Source: CALZFJ01 sp964459845
GTDB lineage: Bacteria > Bacteroidota > Bacteroidia > Bacteroidales > Muribaculaceae
Assembly: GCA_964459845.1 (NCBI GenBank)
Contig: CAYWOC010000036.1
Location: 1-20,488, forward strand
Direction of reading: 5' to 3'
Length of the DNA stretch: 20,488 nt
A model generated the notes under the pieces. It saw only the letters and a program-made list of their open reading frames with translations, was not told the origin of the DNA and ran no database searches. Shown here piece by piece: positions 7,945 through 16,243 of the stretch (the first letter of the stretch is position 1; every line of letters starts with the position of its first letter). A program made the position numbers and the translations under genes.

Positions 7945-8727
7945 CTATTTGTCGGGAGCATAGTAGCAGCGAATCTCCCCCACCGACAGCCGTCCTCGAA
8001 GCAGGAGCGGGATGCGCCGCGAGTCGAGCGAAATCCACGTGTCGATGTCGTCCGACGATTTTGTGGCACCGTCTTGCGTGAATGTGAATTTTATGTGGTA
8101 TGCCTGATGCTTGCTCTTGTCGCGCAGCTCCACATTCTCGATGCCCACATAGCGTATGCTCAGCAATTCCTTTTTGCGCCCCGAAAACATAGTGGTCTTA
8201 TACACCGCATTGGCTTTCATGCCGCTGAAATTGAGCTGGCGCAGATAATAGAACACGCTCAGCATATCGTAGGCACGGCCGTTCACCTGAAGCGTCTGCC
8301 GCTCGGTGTCGCGCTTAGGACGCGTGCGCACGCAGTGACCGTAGGTGGTGTCGCCCTGATAAGAATACGTCACCATATCCACCTCCTCATAGTTACCCTC
8401 ATGCGATGATTTCACATATTTCAGCGGCCGCAGCCCATCTTTGGCGATGGTGCAGCGCAGAGTGTCGCGCACCTTATATACCTTATCGGCCCACGAGCGC
8501 GTGTGAGCCGTGAGCGAGGTGCTGTACTTGTCGCCCACACTGCGCAGGCTCATTGTTGCCGATGCGGCATGTTTCCAGATAAGCCCCCAATGATACACTA
8601 TGTGATAGTTTAGGTCCTCATTCACAAACCCTGCGGCAGCACCCTTTGCAGGGCAAGCCACAATCCCCATCAGCGCGAGCAGACATATAATGCCAATGCG
8701 CGAAATATTACATTGTCGTCCATTCAT
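7945..8727 (-). CDS. DUF3108 domain-containing envelope protein
   Basis: This exported protein of unknown function carries a DUF3108 domain over nearly its whole mature length. The recognisable features are the N-terminal NEDLNYHIVYHWGLIWKHA, an internal MVTYSYQGDTTYGHC, the DMLSVFYYLR motif in the middle, and a C-terminal DTWISLDSRRIPLLLRGRLS. The frame is open to an ATG at 8760 (271 residues). I chose the internal ATG at 8727 (260 residues) because it places the hydrophobic signal helix (IGIICLLALMGIVAC) directly after a short basic segment. The helix ends in IVAC, which may be a lipobox, although Pro after Cys is unusual; signal peptidase I cleavage after GAAA is the alternative. It is likely periplasmic or outer-membrane-associated. 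It is divergent from the U32 gene. Confidence 0.75.
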   Translation of the reverse strand: MNGRQCNISRIGIICLLALMGIVACPAKGAAAGFVNEDLNYHIVYHWGLIWKHAASATMSLRSVGDKYSTSLTAHTRSWADKVYKVRDTLRCTIAKDGLRPLKYVKSSHEGNYEEVDMVTYSYQGDTTYGHCVRTRPKRDTERQTLQVNGRAYDMLSVFYYLRQLNFSGMKANAVYKTTMFSGRKKELLSIRYVGIENVELRDKSKHQAYHIKFTFTQDGATKSSDDIDTWISLDSRRIPLLLRGRLSVGEIRCYYAPDK

Positions 8728-8853
8728 TTCTGTTTCTCCTTTTGTTCCAAATCCAGCCATCAGGATTTGCGTTTACTGGTGATTTAGACTATATGCCGGC
8801 ACATAAGTTTAATCACAGACAGAGTTTTAATGTATTTATCCCGATATTTATAT

Positions 8854-8861
8854 TAACTTTG
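8854..8861 (+). promoter_or_regulatory. Candidate promoter of the U32 gene
   Basis: A perfect -7 element, TAACTTTG, lies only 14 bases before the ATG at 8875, putting the expected transcription start at about 8868. No good -33 element is seen. This short distance favours translation from the second ATG at 8887. Confidence 0.5.
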
Positions 8862-8886
8862 CACCAGCAAACTCATGCGGAAATAT

Positions 8887-10158
8887 ATGGAAAGGAAAGA
8901 TTTTGAAATAATGGCACCGGTAGGCTCCTACGAGTCACTTATGGCTGCCATCCAAGGCGGTGCCGATGCCATCTACTTCGGCATTGAGGGGCTTAACATG
9001 CGTGCAAAGTCGTCAAACAACTTCACAATCGACGACCTGCACAAGATAGCCCAGTGCTGCCATGAACACGGGCTGAAGAGCTACCTCACTGTGAACACTG
9101 TGGTATTCGATAAAGACCTTGAGCTGATGCGCAGCATAGTGAACGCAGCCAAGGAGGCCAATATCTCGGCCATAATAGCATCAGACATGGCCACCATACT
9201 CTATGCACGCTCTATTGATGTGGAGGTGCATATCTCCACGCAGGTGAACGTGTCAAACAGCGAGGCGGTGCGCTTCTATTCGCAGTTTGCCGACGTGATG
9301 GTGCTGGCACGCGAGGTGGATCTCGAACAAGTGTATCAAATCCACCAGACTATTTTGCGCGACAACATCTGCGGTCCCCATGGCAGTCTCGTGAGAATAG
9401 AGATGTTCTGCCACGGTGCGTTGTGCATGGCGGTGTCGGGCAAGTGCTATCTGAGTCTGCATGAGACTGGGGCTTCAGCCAACCGCGGTGCTTGCCGGCA
9501 GATTTGCCGCCGCAGCTACACCGTGCGCGACCGCGACACAGGCGAGGAGCTTGACATCGAGAACCAATATATCATGTCGCCAAAGGACTTGAAGGCCATC
9601 CATTTCATGAACAAGATGATAGATGCCGGAGTGCGTGTGTTCAAGATTGAAGGACGCGCACGAGGTCCAGAGTATGTGCGAACTGCCGTAAGCTGCTACA
9701 ACGAAGCCATCAATTCCTGCCTCGACGGCACATTCTCCGACGAGAAAGTGGCTGCATGGGACGAGCGGCTGAAGCAGATTTTCAACCGCGGATTCTGGAA
9801 CGGCTACTATCTGGGGCAGCGGCTTGGCGAATGGACATCGAAATATGGCTCATCGGCAACTCGCGTGAAAGTGTATGCCGCCAAGGGAATACGCTATTTC
9901 TCCAACATTGGCGTGGCAGAGTTCCAAATGGAAGCTGGAGAGCTGCATGTGGGCGACGAAATCATAATCACCGGTCCTACCACTGGAGCTGTGCCAGTGA
10001 AGGTGGAGGAGATTCGTGTGGACTTGAAGCCTGTGGAGAAAACCGTTAAAGGCGAGCGTTTCTCGATAAAGGTGGATGAGAAGATACGCCCCAGCGACAA
10101 GCTATACCTGTGGCAAGATGTCGAAACAGCAAAATCTCGCCACCGCGAAATCCGATAA
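8887..10158 (+). CDS. U32-family protein (likely Fe-S tRNA-hydroxylation type)
   Basis: The family is named as peptidase U32, but characterised members such as TrhP (YegQ) and UbiU/UbiV use a cysteine-bound Fe-S cluster in tRNA or quinone hydroxylation with prephenate or related chemistry. The N-terminus is diagnostic: FEIMAPVGSYESLMAAIQGG then ADAIYFGIEGLNMRA. The signature EMFCHGALCMAVSGKCYLS follows, and RGACRQICRRSY adds more cysteines (C179, C184, C191, C207 and C211 counted from the upstream ATG at 8875). A small C-terminal beta domain follows from about residue 340. The frame extends to 8875 (427 residues), but the ATG at 8887 (423 residues) better fits the promoter spacing and family N-terminus. 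The specific substrate is not proven by sequence. Confidence 0.85.
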   Translation: MERKDFEIMAPVGSYESLMAAIQGGADAIYFGIEGLNMRAKSSNNFTIDDLHKIAQCCHEHGLKSYLTVNTVVFDKDLELMRSIVNAAKEANISAIIASDMATILYARSIDVEVHISTQVNVSNSEAVRFYSQFADVMVLAREVDLEQVYQIHQTILRDNICGPHGSLVRIEMFCHGALCMAVSGKCYLSLHETGASANRGACRQICRRSYTVRDRDTGEELDIENQYIMSPKDLKAIHFMNKMIDAGVRVFKIEGRARGPEYVRTAVSCYNEAINSCLDGTFSDEKVAAWDERLKQIFNRGFWNGYYLGQRLGEWTSKYGSSATRVKVYAAKGIRYFSNIGVAEFQMEAGELHVGDEIIITGPTTGAVPVKVEEIRVDLKPVEKTVKGERFSIKVDEKIRPSDKLYLWQDVETAKSRHREIR

Positions 10159-10187
10159 TCCCGATTCGATTCAGAGTGGAAAAAAAA

Positions 10188-10240
10188 GGCAGGACGCATC
10201 GGCCTCATGCAATAGAGGCGATGCGTTCTGCTGTTTTTTT
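10188..10240. terminator. Shared terminator of the convergent U32 and pyrH-frr units
   Basis: A long stem pairs 10189-10206 with 10215-10231 (one bulged G and one G-T pair) around a short loop. T residues follow (10234-10240), and an A-run precedes it (10180-10187), giving a T-run on the minus strand. It lies 30 bases after U32 and 33 bases beyond the frr stop. Confidence 0.85.
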
Positions 10241-10272
10241 ATTCCCTTATGTAAAATTTGTGGAATACCGAG

Positions 10273-10833
10273 CTACACTGTGAGGATTTCTTTCTCCTTG
10301 GCGGCAAACACCTCATCAATGCGCTTCATATAGCGGTCGTGAAGCTTCTGCACCTTAGCCTCAGCATCCTTTTCCACATCTTCAGGCATACCTTCCTTGA
10401 TAGCCTTCTTCAAGCCCTCAATAGCATCGCGGCGTGCGTTGCGCACCGAAATCTTAGCCTGCTCAGCCTCGTTCTTCGACTGCTTCACGAGAGCCTTGCG
10501 GCGATCTTCGGTCAATGGAGGAATCGACAGGCGGATAACTTCACCGTTGTTTTCGGGCGTGATGCCGAGCTCTGAATTGATGATAGCCTTCTCGATTTCC
10601 TTAAACATAGATTTCTCCCACGGCGTGATGGCGATAGTGCGAGCGTCGGGCACCGACACATTTGCCACATTGCTTATAGGTGCGGCACTTCCATAATAAT
10701 CCACACGGATGCCATCGAGCAGCTTAGGGTTAGCTTTACCGGCGCGGATGTGGGTCAATGATTCGTCAAGAAATTCCACAGCCATTTCCATCTTCTCCTC
10801 AGCAGGATTCAGATAATGATTAACGTCGTTCAT
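10273..10833 (-). CDS. frr: Ribosome recycling factor
   Basis: RRF, 186 residues, is the normal family length. Together with EF-G it splits the post-termination ribosome into subunits and is essential in most bacteria. The alpha-helical bundle carries family motifs: the N-terminal NPAEEKMEMAVEFL, then LTHIRAGKANPKLLDGIRVDYYG, the beta-rich tip VSVPDARTIAITPWEKSM, IEKAIINSELGITPENNGEV with IRLSIPPLTEDRRKALVK, and a final long helix. The start at 10833 gives the conserved length. It follows pyrH by 29 bases and is co-transcribed with it. Confidence 0.97.
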   Translation of the reverse strand: MNDVNHYLNPAEEKMEMAVEFLDESLTHIRAGKANPKLLDGIRVDYYGSAAPISNVANVSVPDARTIAITPWEKSMFKEIEKAIINSELGITPENNGEVIRLSIPPLTEDRRKALVKQSKNEAEQAKISVRNARRDAIEGLKKAIKEGMPEDVEKDAEAKVQKLHDRYMKRIDEVFAAKEKEILTV

Positions 10834-10862
10834 ATGTTTCGTTTTTTCTATTATTAATAATT

Positions 10863-11585
10863 CTATTTCTTTTCTTCATACACGAGGGTGCCTATGTTCT
10901 CTCCGTTCAGCACTTTCTCAAGGTTGCCCTTAGTGTCCATGTCAAACACTATGATAGGCAGTCCGTTCTCTTTGCAGAGGGTAGTGGCAGTGAGATCCAT
11001 CACCTTCAGCCCGCGAGTGTAAATCTCGTCGTAGGTGATTTCCGAGAACTTGGTGGCTTTTGGATCCTTCTCGGGGTCGGCAGTGTAGATGCCATCCACG
11101 CGAGTGCCTTTCAGCATCACATCGGCCTCAACCTCTATTCCACGGAGTGCCGAACCAGTATCGGTGGTAAAGAATGGGTTTCCTGTGCCACCGGCGATGA
11201 TTGCCACCTTGCCAGCCTTCATAGCCTCGATTGCTTTCCACTTGCTGTAATATTCGCCTATAGGGAACATATTGATGGCGGTGAACACCTGTGCCGCCTG
11301 TCCGTGTGATTCGAGCGACGAACTGAGCGCAAGCGAATTGATGACGGTGGCAAGCATACCCATCTGGTCGCCTTTCACACGATCCACCCCCTTGGCTGCA
11401 CCGGCAAGACCGCGGAATATGTTTCCGCCGCCTATCACTATAGCCACCTGCACACCGCTCTCAGCCACAGCCTTAATCTGCTCGGCATAGTCGGCCACAC
11501 GCTTGGCATCGATGCCATAACCCTGCTCTCCCATAAGCGACTCACCGCTCAGCTTCAGCAAAATTCTGTTATATTTAGTTCTCAT
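10863..11585 (-). CDS. pyrH: UMP kinase
   Basis: This is the bacterial hexameric UMP kinase (240 residues) of the amino-acid kinase fold, which makes UDP from UMP and ATP for pyrimidine nucleotide supply. Motifs seen are the phosphate-binding LLKLSGESLMG near the N-terminus, GGGNIFRG, GDQMGMLATVINSLAL, and GGTGNPFFTTDTGSALRG for nucleotide binding. Also present are ADVMLKGTRVDGIYTADPEK and the C-terminal VFDMDTKGNLEKVLNG. It is upstream of frr in the common pyrH-frr arrangement; rpsB and tsf, which often precede it, are not adjacent here. A good promoter lies upstream. Confidence 0.97.
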   Translation of the reverse strand: MRTKYNRILLKLSGESLMGEQGYGIDAKRVADYAEQIKAVAESGVQVAIVIGGGNIFRGLAGAAKGVDRVKGDQMGMLATVINSLALSSSLESHGQAAQVFTAINMFPIGEYYSKWKAIEAMKAGKVAIIAGGTGNPFFTTDTGSALRGIEVEADVMLKGTRVDGIYTADPEKDPKATKFSEITYDEIYTRGLKVMDLTATTLCKENGLPIIVFDMDTKGNLEKVLNGENIGTLVYEEKK

Positions 11586-11676
11586 ATCACAAATTACTTT
11601 TTAGATATATAAAATTATTGTCTCTATCTTAACTTCAGGCAAGCTCGCCATCGGTCGGCAAAACGCCTAATTTATG

Positions 11677-11708
11677 CAAATATAGTCACTTCGCCAAAAG
11701 CCACCAAA
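11677..11708 (-). promoter_or_regulatory. Promoter of pyrH-frr
   Basis: On the minus strand there is TTTG (11705-11708), a 20-base spacer and TATATTTG (11677-11684), a full match to the Bacteroidota consensus. The leader is about 84 bases. It is the strongest promoter match seen in the window. The gap 11586-11964 otherwise holds only the divergent sigma-factor promoter and no credible gene. Confidence 0.7.
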
Positions 11709-11877
11709 AATTCACTCCACTTTTTACGCACACCGCTCACTATTTTTCTGTTTTTCGAGCAGCAGCCACGGCATCCTGCTGAAAGTCATAATGCCCAGCA
11801 CCGGCACTGCCCTACAATTTAACTTCATTCTGAGCATTTGGATTTGGAGAGCGCATGGCGGTGTGAGCAGAAAATAG

Positions 11878-11885
11878 TATCTTTG
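11878..11885 (+). promoter_or_regulatory. Candidate promoter of the ECF sigma gene
   Basis: TATCTTTG matches the -7 element TAnnTTTG and is 80 bases upstream of the ATG. No -33 TTTG is found at the usual distance, so the promoter is weak, needs an activator or uses another sigma factor. Confidence 0.4.
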
Positions 11886-11964
11886 ATGAAATTTTTTGAT
11901 GTTTTGTGTAGCAAAACCATAGGAAGCTGCGTCTAATAGACAAAAAAGACAACAGAAAGAAAAA

Positions 11965-12459
11965 ATGGAAGAAAAAGAACAAGATTTCTCTGACATGGTT
12001 CGCCGGAATCGAAGCACAATCTACACGGTGTGCTATATGTTCTCCAAGGACAATGACGAGGTTGCCGACATGTTTCAGGAAGTTCTTATAAAATTGTGGG
12101 GCGGTTTTTCTTCGTTCAGCGGCCGCAGCGACGTGAAGACTTGGGTCTATCGCGTGGCACTGAACACCTGCATCACTATCGACAACAAGAAGAAGCGTCA
12201 CCGCAATGCTGCACTGTCGATGGATATCGACTACTTCAACAGCCGCGAGGTGAAATCAGAACAGGCGCAGTTTCTCCACAAGCGCATCAGCCAGCTTCAG
12301 CCTCTCGACCGCGCCATCGTGCTGCTGTGGCTTGAAGACATAAGCTACGACGAGATTGCAGCCATCGTGGGCATAACGCCAAAAAATGTGTCGGTGCGGC
12401 TGGTGCGCATAAGGCAGCAGCTCAAGAATATGTCAAACCAAGAAAACGCCAACTCCTAA
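11965..12459 (+). CDS. ECF-type sigma-70 family RNA polymerase sigma factor
   Basis: This 164-residue extracytoplasmic-function sigma factor would direct RNA polymerase to a small regulon, usually in response to an envelope or transport signal. Region 2 is seen in NRSTIYTVCYMFSKDNDEV and DMFQEVLIKLWGGFSSFSG, with DVKTWVYRVALNTCI for -10 recognition. Region 4 is seen in RISQLQPLDRAIVLLWLEDI with the helix-turn-helix SYDEIAAIVGITPKNVSVRL. There is no region 1.1 or 3. The next gene starts 24 bases downstream and encodes a membrane protein, the usual place for an anti-sigma factor. It is not the FecI/FecR arrangement, since no FecR-like domain is present and the window's SusC has no evident extra signalling domain. 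Confidence 0.93.
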   Translation: MEEKEQDFSDMVRRNRSTIYTVCYMFSKDNDEVADMFQEVLIKLWGGFSSFSGRSDVKTWVYRVALNTCITIDNKKKRHRNAALSMDIDYFNSREVKSEQAQFLHKRISQLQPLDRAIVLLWLEDISYDEIAAIVGITPKNVSVRLVRIRQQLKNMSNQENANS

Positions 12460-12483
12460 GAAACTCTCATAAAACAACAGATT

Positions 12484-13104
12484 ATGGAAACTCAAAACAA
12501 CAATATATCAGAACTCGAATCTATGCGTGCCCAGATGGCAGAGTTCAAGCAGCAGCTCAACAAGCAGGAGATTGTGAACGACCAGCTCATTGCCGAATCG
12601 ATGAAGAAAAAGATGTCGTGGATAAAGAACTACTTCATTTTCGAGCTTGCCATTTTGCCGGTATTGTTCGCGGCTTGGCTGGGACTGAGAGAGATTATGC
12701 ACCTCTCGTGGTGGAATGTGTGCTTTCTGCTTGCATTGTGCAGCATCGATGTATTTGCCGACTACCGCATCAATCTCCACAGCCTGAAAACCGAAGACTA
12801 TCTTCACAGCAACCTTATAGCCACTGTGGAGAAACTCGTGAGAATGAAACGCCAGCGCGCATTGCAGATGGCTATATCAATGCCTATGGTCGTGATATGG
12901 CTGCTTTGGGCGGGCATTGAGGCCTATAACGGAATCGACTTTGCCACTTGCGACTTCGAGAGCGGATTCCTGAAAGGCGGACTTGTGGGCGGTGCGATAG
13001 GCGGCGTGGCAGGACTGATTTTCGCATTCAATGTATATCATAAGATGCAGAAGATAAACGACGACATAATAAGCCAAATCAAGGAGCTTACTGACGATGA
13101 ATAA
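12484..13104 (+). CDS. Four-helix membrane protein, possible anti-sigma partner
   Basis: I do not recognise a named family for this 206-residue protein. A cytoplasmic N-terminus (about residues 8-36) looks like a coiled coil, with ELESMRAQMAEFKQQLNKQE. It is followed by four hydrophobic helices: about 48-68, 76-93, 126-148 and 162-184. The last is glycine-rich (GGLVGGAIGGVAGLIF). A basic loop of about 30 residues (94-125) separates helices 2 and 3, and a short charged tail (INDDIISQIKELTDDE) follows. With both ends predicted in the cytoplasm, it could hold the sigma factor encoded 24 bases upstream. That role is inferred from position only; no classical zinc anti-sigma motif (HxxxCxxC) is present. 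Confidence 0.8.
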   Translation: METQNNNISELESMRAQMAEFKQQLNKQEIVNDQLIAESMKKKMSWIKNYFIFELAILPVLFAAWLGLREIMHLSWWNVCFLLALCSIDVFADYRINLHSLKTEDYLHSNLIATVEKLVRMKRQRALQMAISMPMVVIWLLWAGIEAYNGIDFATCDFESGFLKGGLVGGAIGGVAGLIFAFNVYHKMQKINDDIISQIKELTDDE

Positions 13105-13116
13105 GAATTTTATTCA

Positions 13117-13124
13117 TATATTTG
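13117..13124 (+). promoter_or_regulatory. Candidate promoter of the M16 protease gene
   Basis: TATATTTG matches the -7 element exactly, about 100 bases upstream of the ATG at 13225. No clear -33 element is seen. The element overlaps the left arm of an inverted repeat. Confidence 0.4.
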
Positions 13125-13143
13125 CAGCAGCGTTTTGTTGCAA
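13122..13143. repeat. Hairpin overlapping the M16 gene promoter
   Basis: TTGCAGCA and TGTTGCAA pair over 8 bases (one G-T pair) around GCGTTT. The left arm covers the end of the -7 element and the right arm falls just after the expected transcription start. It could be an operator or a 5'-end stabilising hairpin. Confidence 0.3.
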
Positions 13144-13224
13144 AATGAGAAAATGTACGTTTACATATATTGGAAATAAGTATTATCTATTTGACAAATA
13201 ACATATTTTTTACAGATAAATAAA

Positions 13225-16035
13225 ATGAAAAAGTTACTCTTTTCGATTGCGATGTTTTTCGTCGCACTGGTCACGGTGGCACAAAATCCGCTGCCTATCG
13301 ACCCGGCTGTGAAAATTGGCAAACTGGACAATGGCATGACCTATTACATCCGCCACAACTCACAGCCAGCACAGCGTGCTGAATTTTACCTCGCCACAAA
13401 TGTGGGCGCATTTCAGGAAACCGACGACCAAGACGGCTTGGCTCACTTCCTTGAGCACATGTGCTTCAACGGCACAAAGAACTTCCCTGGCAAAAACCTG
13501 CTCAACTATCTGCAAGGCATAGGCGCCGAATTTGGAGGCAACATCAATGCTTCGACAGGTTTCGAGCAAACTACATATATGCTCAACAATATCCCTATCG
13601 TGCGTGAGGGCATCATCGACTCTTGCCTGCTCGTGATGCACGACTATTCCCACTTTGTGCTGCTTGAGCAGAACGAAATCGACGATGAGCGCGGTGTGAT
13701 TCTTGAAGAGCGTCGCGCACGCCGAAATGCCAACTGGCGTATGTTTGAGAAGTCGCTCCCATTCTATTATGGCGGCACTCCCTACGAGAAACGCACCCTT
13801 ATTGGCGGTGAAGACCAGCTTAAGACTTTCAAGCGTGAGAGCATCGTGAACTTCTACAAGACTTGGTACAACCCCGATATGCAAGCTCTTATCGTGGTGG
13901 GTGACTTCGATGTAGATAAGATGGAGGCTAAAATTAAGAAGATATTTGCCGACATTCCTAAGCCAGCGCAAGCCACACAGAAGACTAATTACAAGATTCC
14001 CGACAACAAAGAGCCTATCATCGGCGTCATCACCGATCCCGAGGCCTCATCGTCGAAGATTGAGATTATGTGGAAGAGCGAGCCTCAACCTCTTGAAGTG
14101 AATGCCACCGATACCGGAATGTTTATGGACATCTTGAAAAAATATATCATCTCAATCATGGGTGAGCGTCTCGACGACATCACTTCGGCTCCTAATGCAC
14201 CTTTCTTGAATGCCGATTTCGACATCGAACTTCTGTGCAACTCCTGCGAGACCGTAGAGGGCATGGTAGCCTTCAAGAACGGCGAAGGTCTGAAAGCGAT
14301 GAAGGCTTTCATGATAGAGATAGAGAAGATGAAGCGTTTCGGCTTCACCGATGCCGAAGTTGAGCGCGCCAAAACCAATATCTTGAGCGCATACGAAAAA
14401 AGAGCCGAGGCTGCCGACAGCCGTAAAAACCCCGATTTCATACGCCCTATTCTGAACAATTTCTTCTTCGACCAATATCTGCTCGACCCTAAGACCGAAC
14501 TTCAAATAGCTCAGGTAATATGCGGACAAATCAATGCACAGATGCTTAACCAGATAGCACCTAACCTCATCACCGATGAGAATATGGTTGTGCTTTATAA
14601 GGGTCCGAAGAATGGCATCTCACCTACAGAGGCTGAACTTAAGAATGTTCTTGCCGAGGCAAAGAATGCCGAAATCAAGGCAAATGTCGAGGAGGTGAGC
14701 GATGAGCCGCTGCTTGATGCCACTGCCTTGAAGGGTGCAAAATCTTCGGCTTTGAAGAAAGGCAAATTTGGCGACACTGAGTGGACGCTCTCCAACGGTG
14801 TGAAAGTGGTTGTGCTTCCTACCGAGTACAAAAAAGACGAAATACGCATAAGCCTTGTGAAGAAAGGCGGTAGCTCGCTTATCGAAACTGCCGACCTGCC
14901 TTCGTTCGACGACAATGTGTGGTCGCTATATCTCTACAACAAGGGCTTGTCGAAATTCTCAAGCACTCAGCTAAAGAAGATGCTCACAGGCAAGAATGTG
15001 ACCTGCGCACCTTCGATTACTCCACTTGAACATTCAATAGTTGCAAAAACAACTCCTAAGGACCTTGAGACCGCATTCCAGCTTATGTATCTCAACTTCA
15101 CCGACCAGCGTTTCTCGGAAGATGAGTTCAAGCTCGGAATCAACCAGATTGAAGCCGTTATCGGCAACTTGGTTAAGCAGCCGAACTATCAGTTGCAGAA
15201 GTTCATGTATGAAAAACTATACAACAACAACCCTCGCAAGCAGATGATTTCTGAAGCCACATTGAAAGCCGCCAATCTTGCCACCATTGAGCGTGTATAT
15301 CACAAATTGTTCAACGGAGCAAACGGTGCCACACTCTACATCGTTGGTAATGTGGATGTCAATACTGTGAAGCCTCTTGTTGAGAAATATATCGGCTCGA
15401 TTGCCAAAGGTAAAGACAAGCCATCGACACTTATCGACCGCAACGTCGATATCGTGAAAGGCAAGCACGAGAGCCGTGAGCTTATCGACATGACCACACC
15501 AAAGAGTACTGTATATCAGCTCTACACAGCCGACCTGCCCTACTCGGTCAAGAACGAAGTGCTGCTCGACATGTGCAAGTATGTTCTCGACATGGTGTAT
15601 GTGGCGACATTGCGCGAGGCTGAAGGCGGAACCTATAGCCCGAGCCTCTGGGCTGACTTCGATATGGAGCCAAAACCTCAAGCTCAACTCAACATACTGT
15701 TTGAGACCAACACCGACATGGAGGCTCGCCTGTCGAAGATGGCAAAAGACGAGCTTGCAAAGGTGGCAAAGAACGGAATCACCGACGAGCAGATGCAGCG
15801 CACACTTGAGAACTTCAAGAAGAACATCCCAGAATACCGCATCAGCAACGGATACTGGATGCGTAATCTAAAGATGTGGAACGATAAGAGCATCAACTAC
15901 GACAGCGAATATGAAGCTGCTGTGAACAGTGTGACTAAAGCCGATGTAAACGCCTTCCTGAACAGCATCTTGAAGCAGAACAACTTCTTTGAGCTAATAA
16001 TCGCTCCTAAGCAAGCTGCCGAAAAGAAACAATAA
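13225..16035 (+). CDS. Secreted M16-family zinc metalloprotease (two-half, pitrilysin-like)
   Basis: This 936-residue insulinase/pitrilysin-type protease should work in the periplasm or outside the cell, since it begins with a clear signal peptide (MKKLLFSIAMFFVALVTVAQ). The inverted zinc motif HFLEH is at H74-E77-H78, and E155 in NEIDDERGVILEE is at the right distance (77 residues after H78) to be the third zinc ligand. The catalytic half covers about 25-480. The second, inactive half (about 510-930) keeps the conserved Arg and Tyr of the LREAEGGTYSPSLW motif (R797, Y804). All active residues are intact, so it is probably functional; its substrates are likely unfolded or small peptides. It has its own promoter candidate and a strong terminator, so it is probably transcribed alone. 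Confidence 0.93.
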   Translation: MKKLLFSIAMFFVALVTVAQNPLPIDPAVKIGKLDNGMTYYIRHNSQPAQRAEFYLATNVGAFQETDDQDGLAHFLEHMCFNGTKNFPGKNLLNYLQGIGAEFGGNINASTGFEQTTYMLNNIPIVREGIIDSCLLVMHDYSHFVLLEQNEIDDERGVILEERRARRNANWRMFEKSLPFYYGGTPYEKRTLIGGEDQLKTFKRESIVNFYKTWYNPDMQALIVVGDFDVDKMEAKIKKIFADIPKPAQATQKTNYKIPDNKEPIIGVITDPEASSSKIEIMWKSEPQPLEVNATDTGMFMDILKKYIISIMGERLDDITSAPNAPFLNADFDIELLCNSCETVEGMVAFKNGEGLKAMKAFMIEIEKMKRFGFTDAEVERAKTNILSAYEKRAEAADSRKNPDFIRPILNNFFFDQYLLDPKTELQIAQVICGQINAQMLNQIAPNLITDENMVVLYKGPKNGISPTEAELKNVLAEAKNAEIKANVEEVSDEPLLDATALKGAKSSALKKGKFGDTEWTLSNGVKVVVLPTEYKKDEIRISLVKKGGSSLIETADLPSFDDNVWSLYLYNKGLSKFSSTQLKKMLTGKNVTCAPSITPLEHSIVAKTTPKDLETAFQLMYLNFTDQRFSEDEFKLGINQIEAVIGNLVKQPNYQLQKFMYEKLYNNNPRKQMISEATLKAANLATIERVYHKLFNGANGATLYIVGNVDVNTVKPLVEKYIGSIAKGKDKPSTLIDRNVDIVKGKHESRELIDMTTPKSTVYQLYTADLPYSVKNEVLLDMCKYVLDMVYVATLREAEGGTYSPSLWADFDMEPKPQAQLNILFETNTDMEARLSKMAKDELAKVAKNGITDEQMQRTLENFKKNIPEYRISNGYWMRNLKMWNDKSINYDSEYEAAVNSVTKADVNAFLNSILKQNNFFELIIAPKQAAEKKQ

Positions 16036-16065
16036 ACACATAGTAACACCATAAGCAAAATTGTG

Positions 16066-16106
16066 CGGCATCTCATGGATGAATCTTCATGAGATGCCGT
16101 TTTTTT
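16066..16106 (+). terminator. Terminator of the M16 protease gene
   Basis: A perfect 12-base stem, CGGCATCTCATG (16066-16077) with CATGAGATGCCG (16088-16099), is followed by seven T. It lies 30 bases after the stop codon. Confidence 0.9.
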
Positions 16107-16171
16107 GTATTAATCCATAATCTACCTTTAATCTGTACATTAGGATTTGTGCAAAAAAACAATGTGCTTTT

Positions 16172-16203
16172 ATTGCGCATTTGATTGGAACTGATTAAAT
16201 TTG
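16172..16203 (+). promoter_or_regulatory. Candidate promoter of the caspase-domain gene
   Basis: TAAATTTG (16196-16203) matches the -7 element exactly; ATTG (16172-16175), 20 bases upstream, matches three of four bases of the -33. The leader would be about 34 bases. Confidence 0.55.
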
Positions 16204-16243
16204 TGGAAATTAAAAATTCATTTTCCTAAAAATAAAGAACAAG

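Noticed and set aside
7870..8409. Open frame of 179 codons on the plus strand opposite the DUF3108 gene, starting MENAFSTKSAV
   Set aside because: It is a shadow of the real minus-strand gene. Its start falls inside the palindromic terminator, which makes the same peptide on the other strand.
11729..11878. Repeated pieces CACACCG/CGGTGTG and CACTATTTTTCTG/CAGAAAATAGT in the pyrH-sigma gap
   Set aside because: The pairs lie in the wrong order to nest as one palindrome and are imperfect and far apart, so chance is more likely.
11965..13104. Idea that the sigma factor pair is a FecI/FecR system driving susCD
   Set aside because: The second gene has four helices and no FecR domain, and the susC N-terminus shows no extra signalling domain.
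13360..13971. Minus-strand open frame of 203 codons inside the M16 gene
   Set aside because: It overlaps the zinc-binding region of an intact protease and shows no protein family features.
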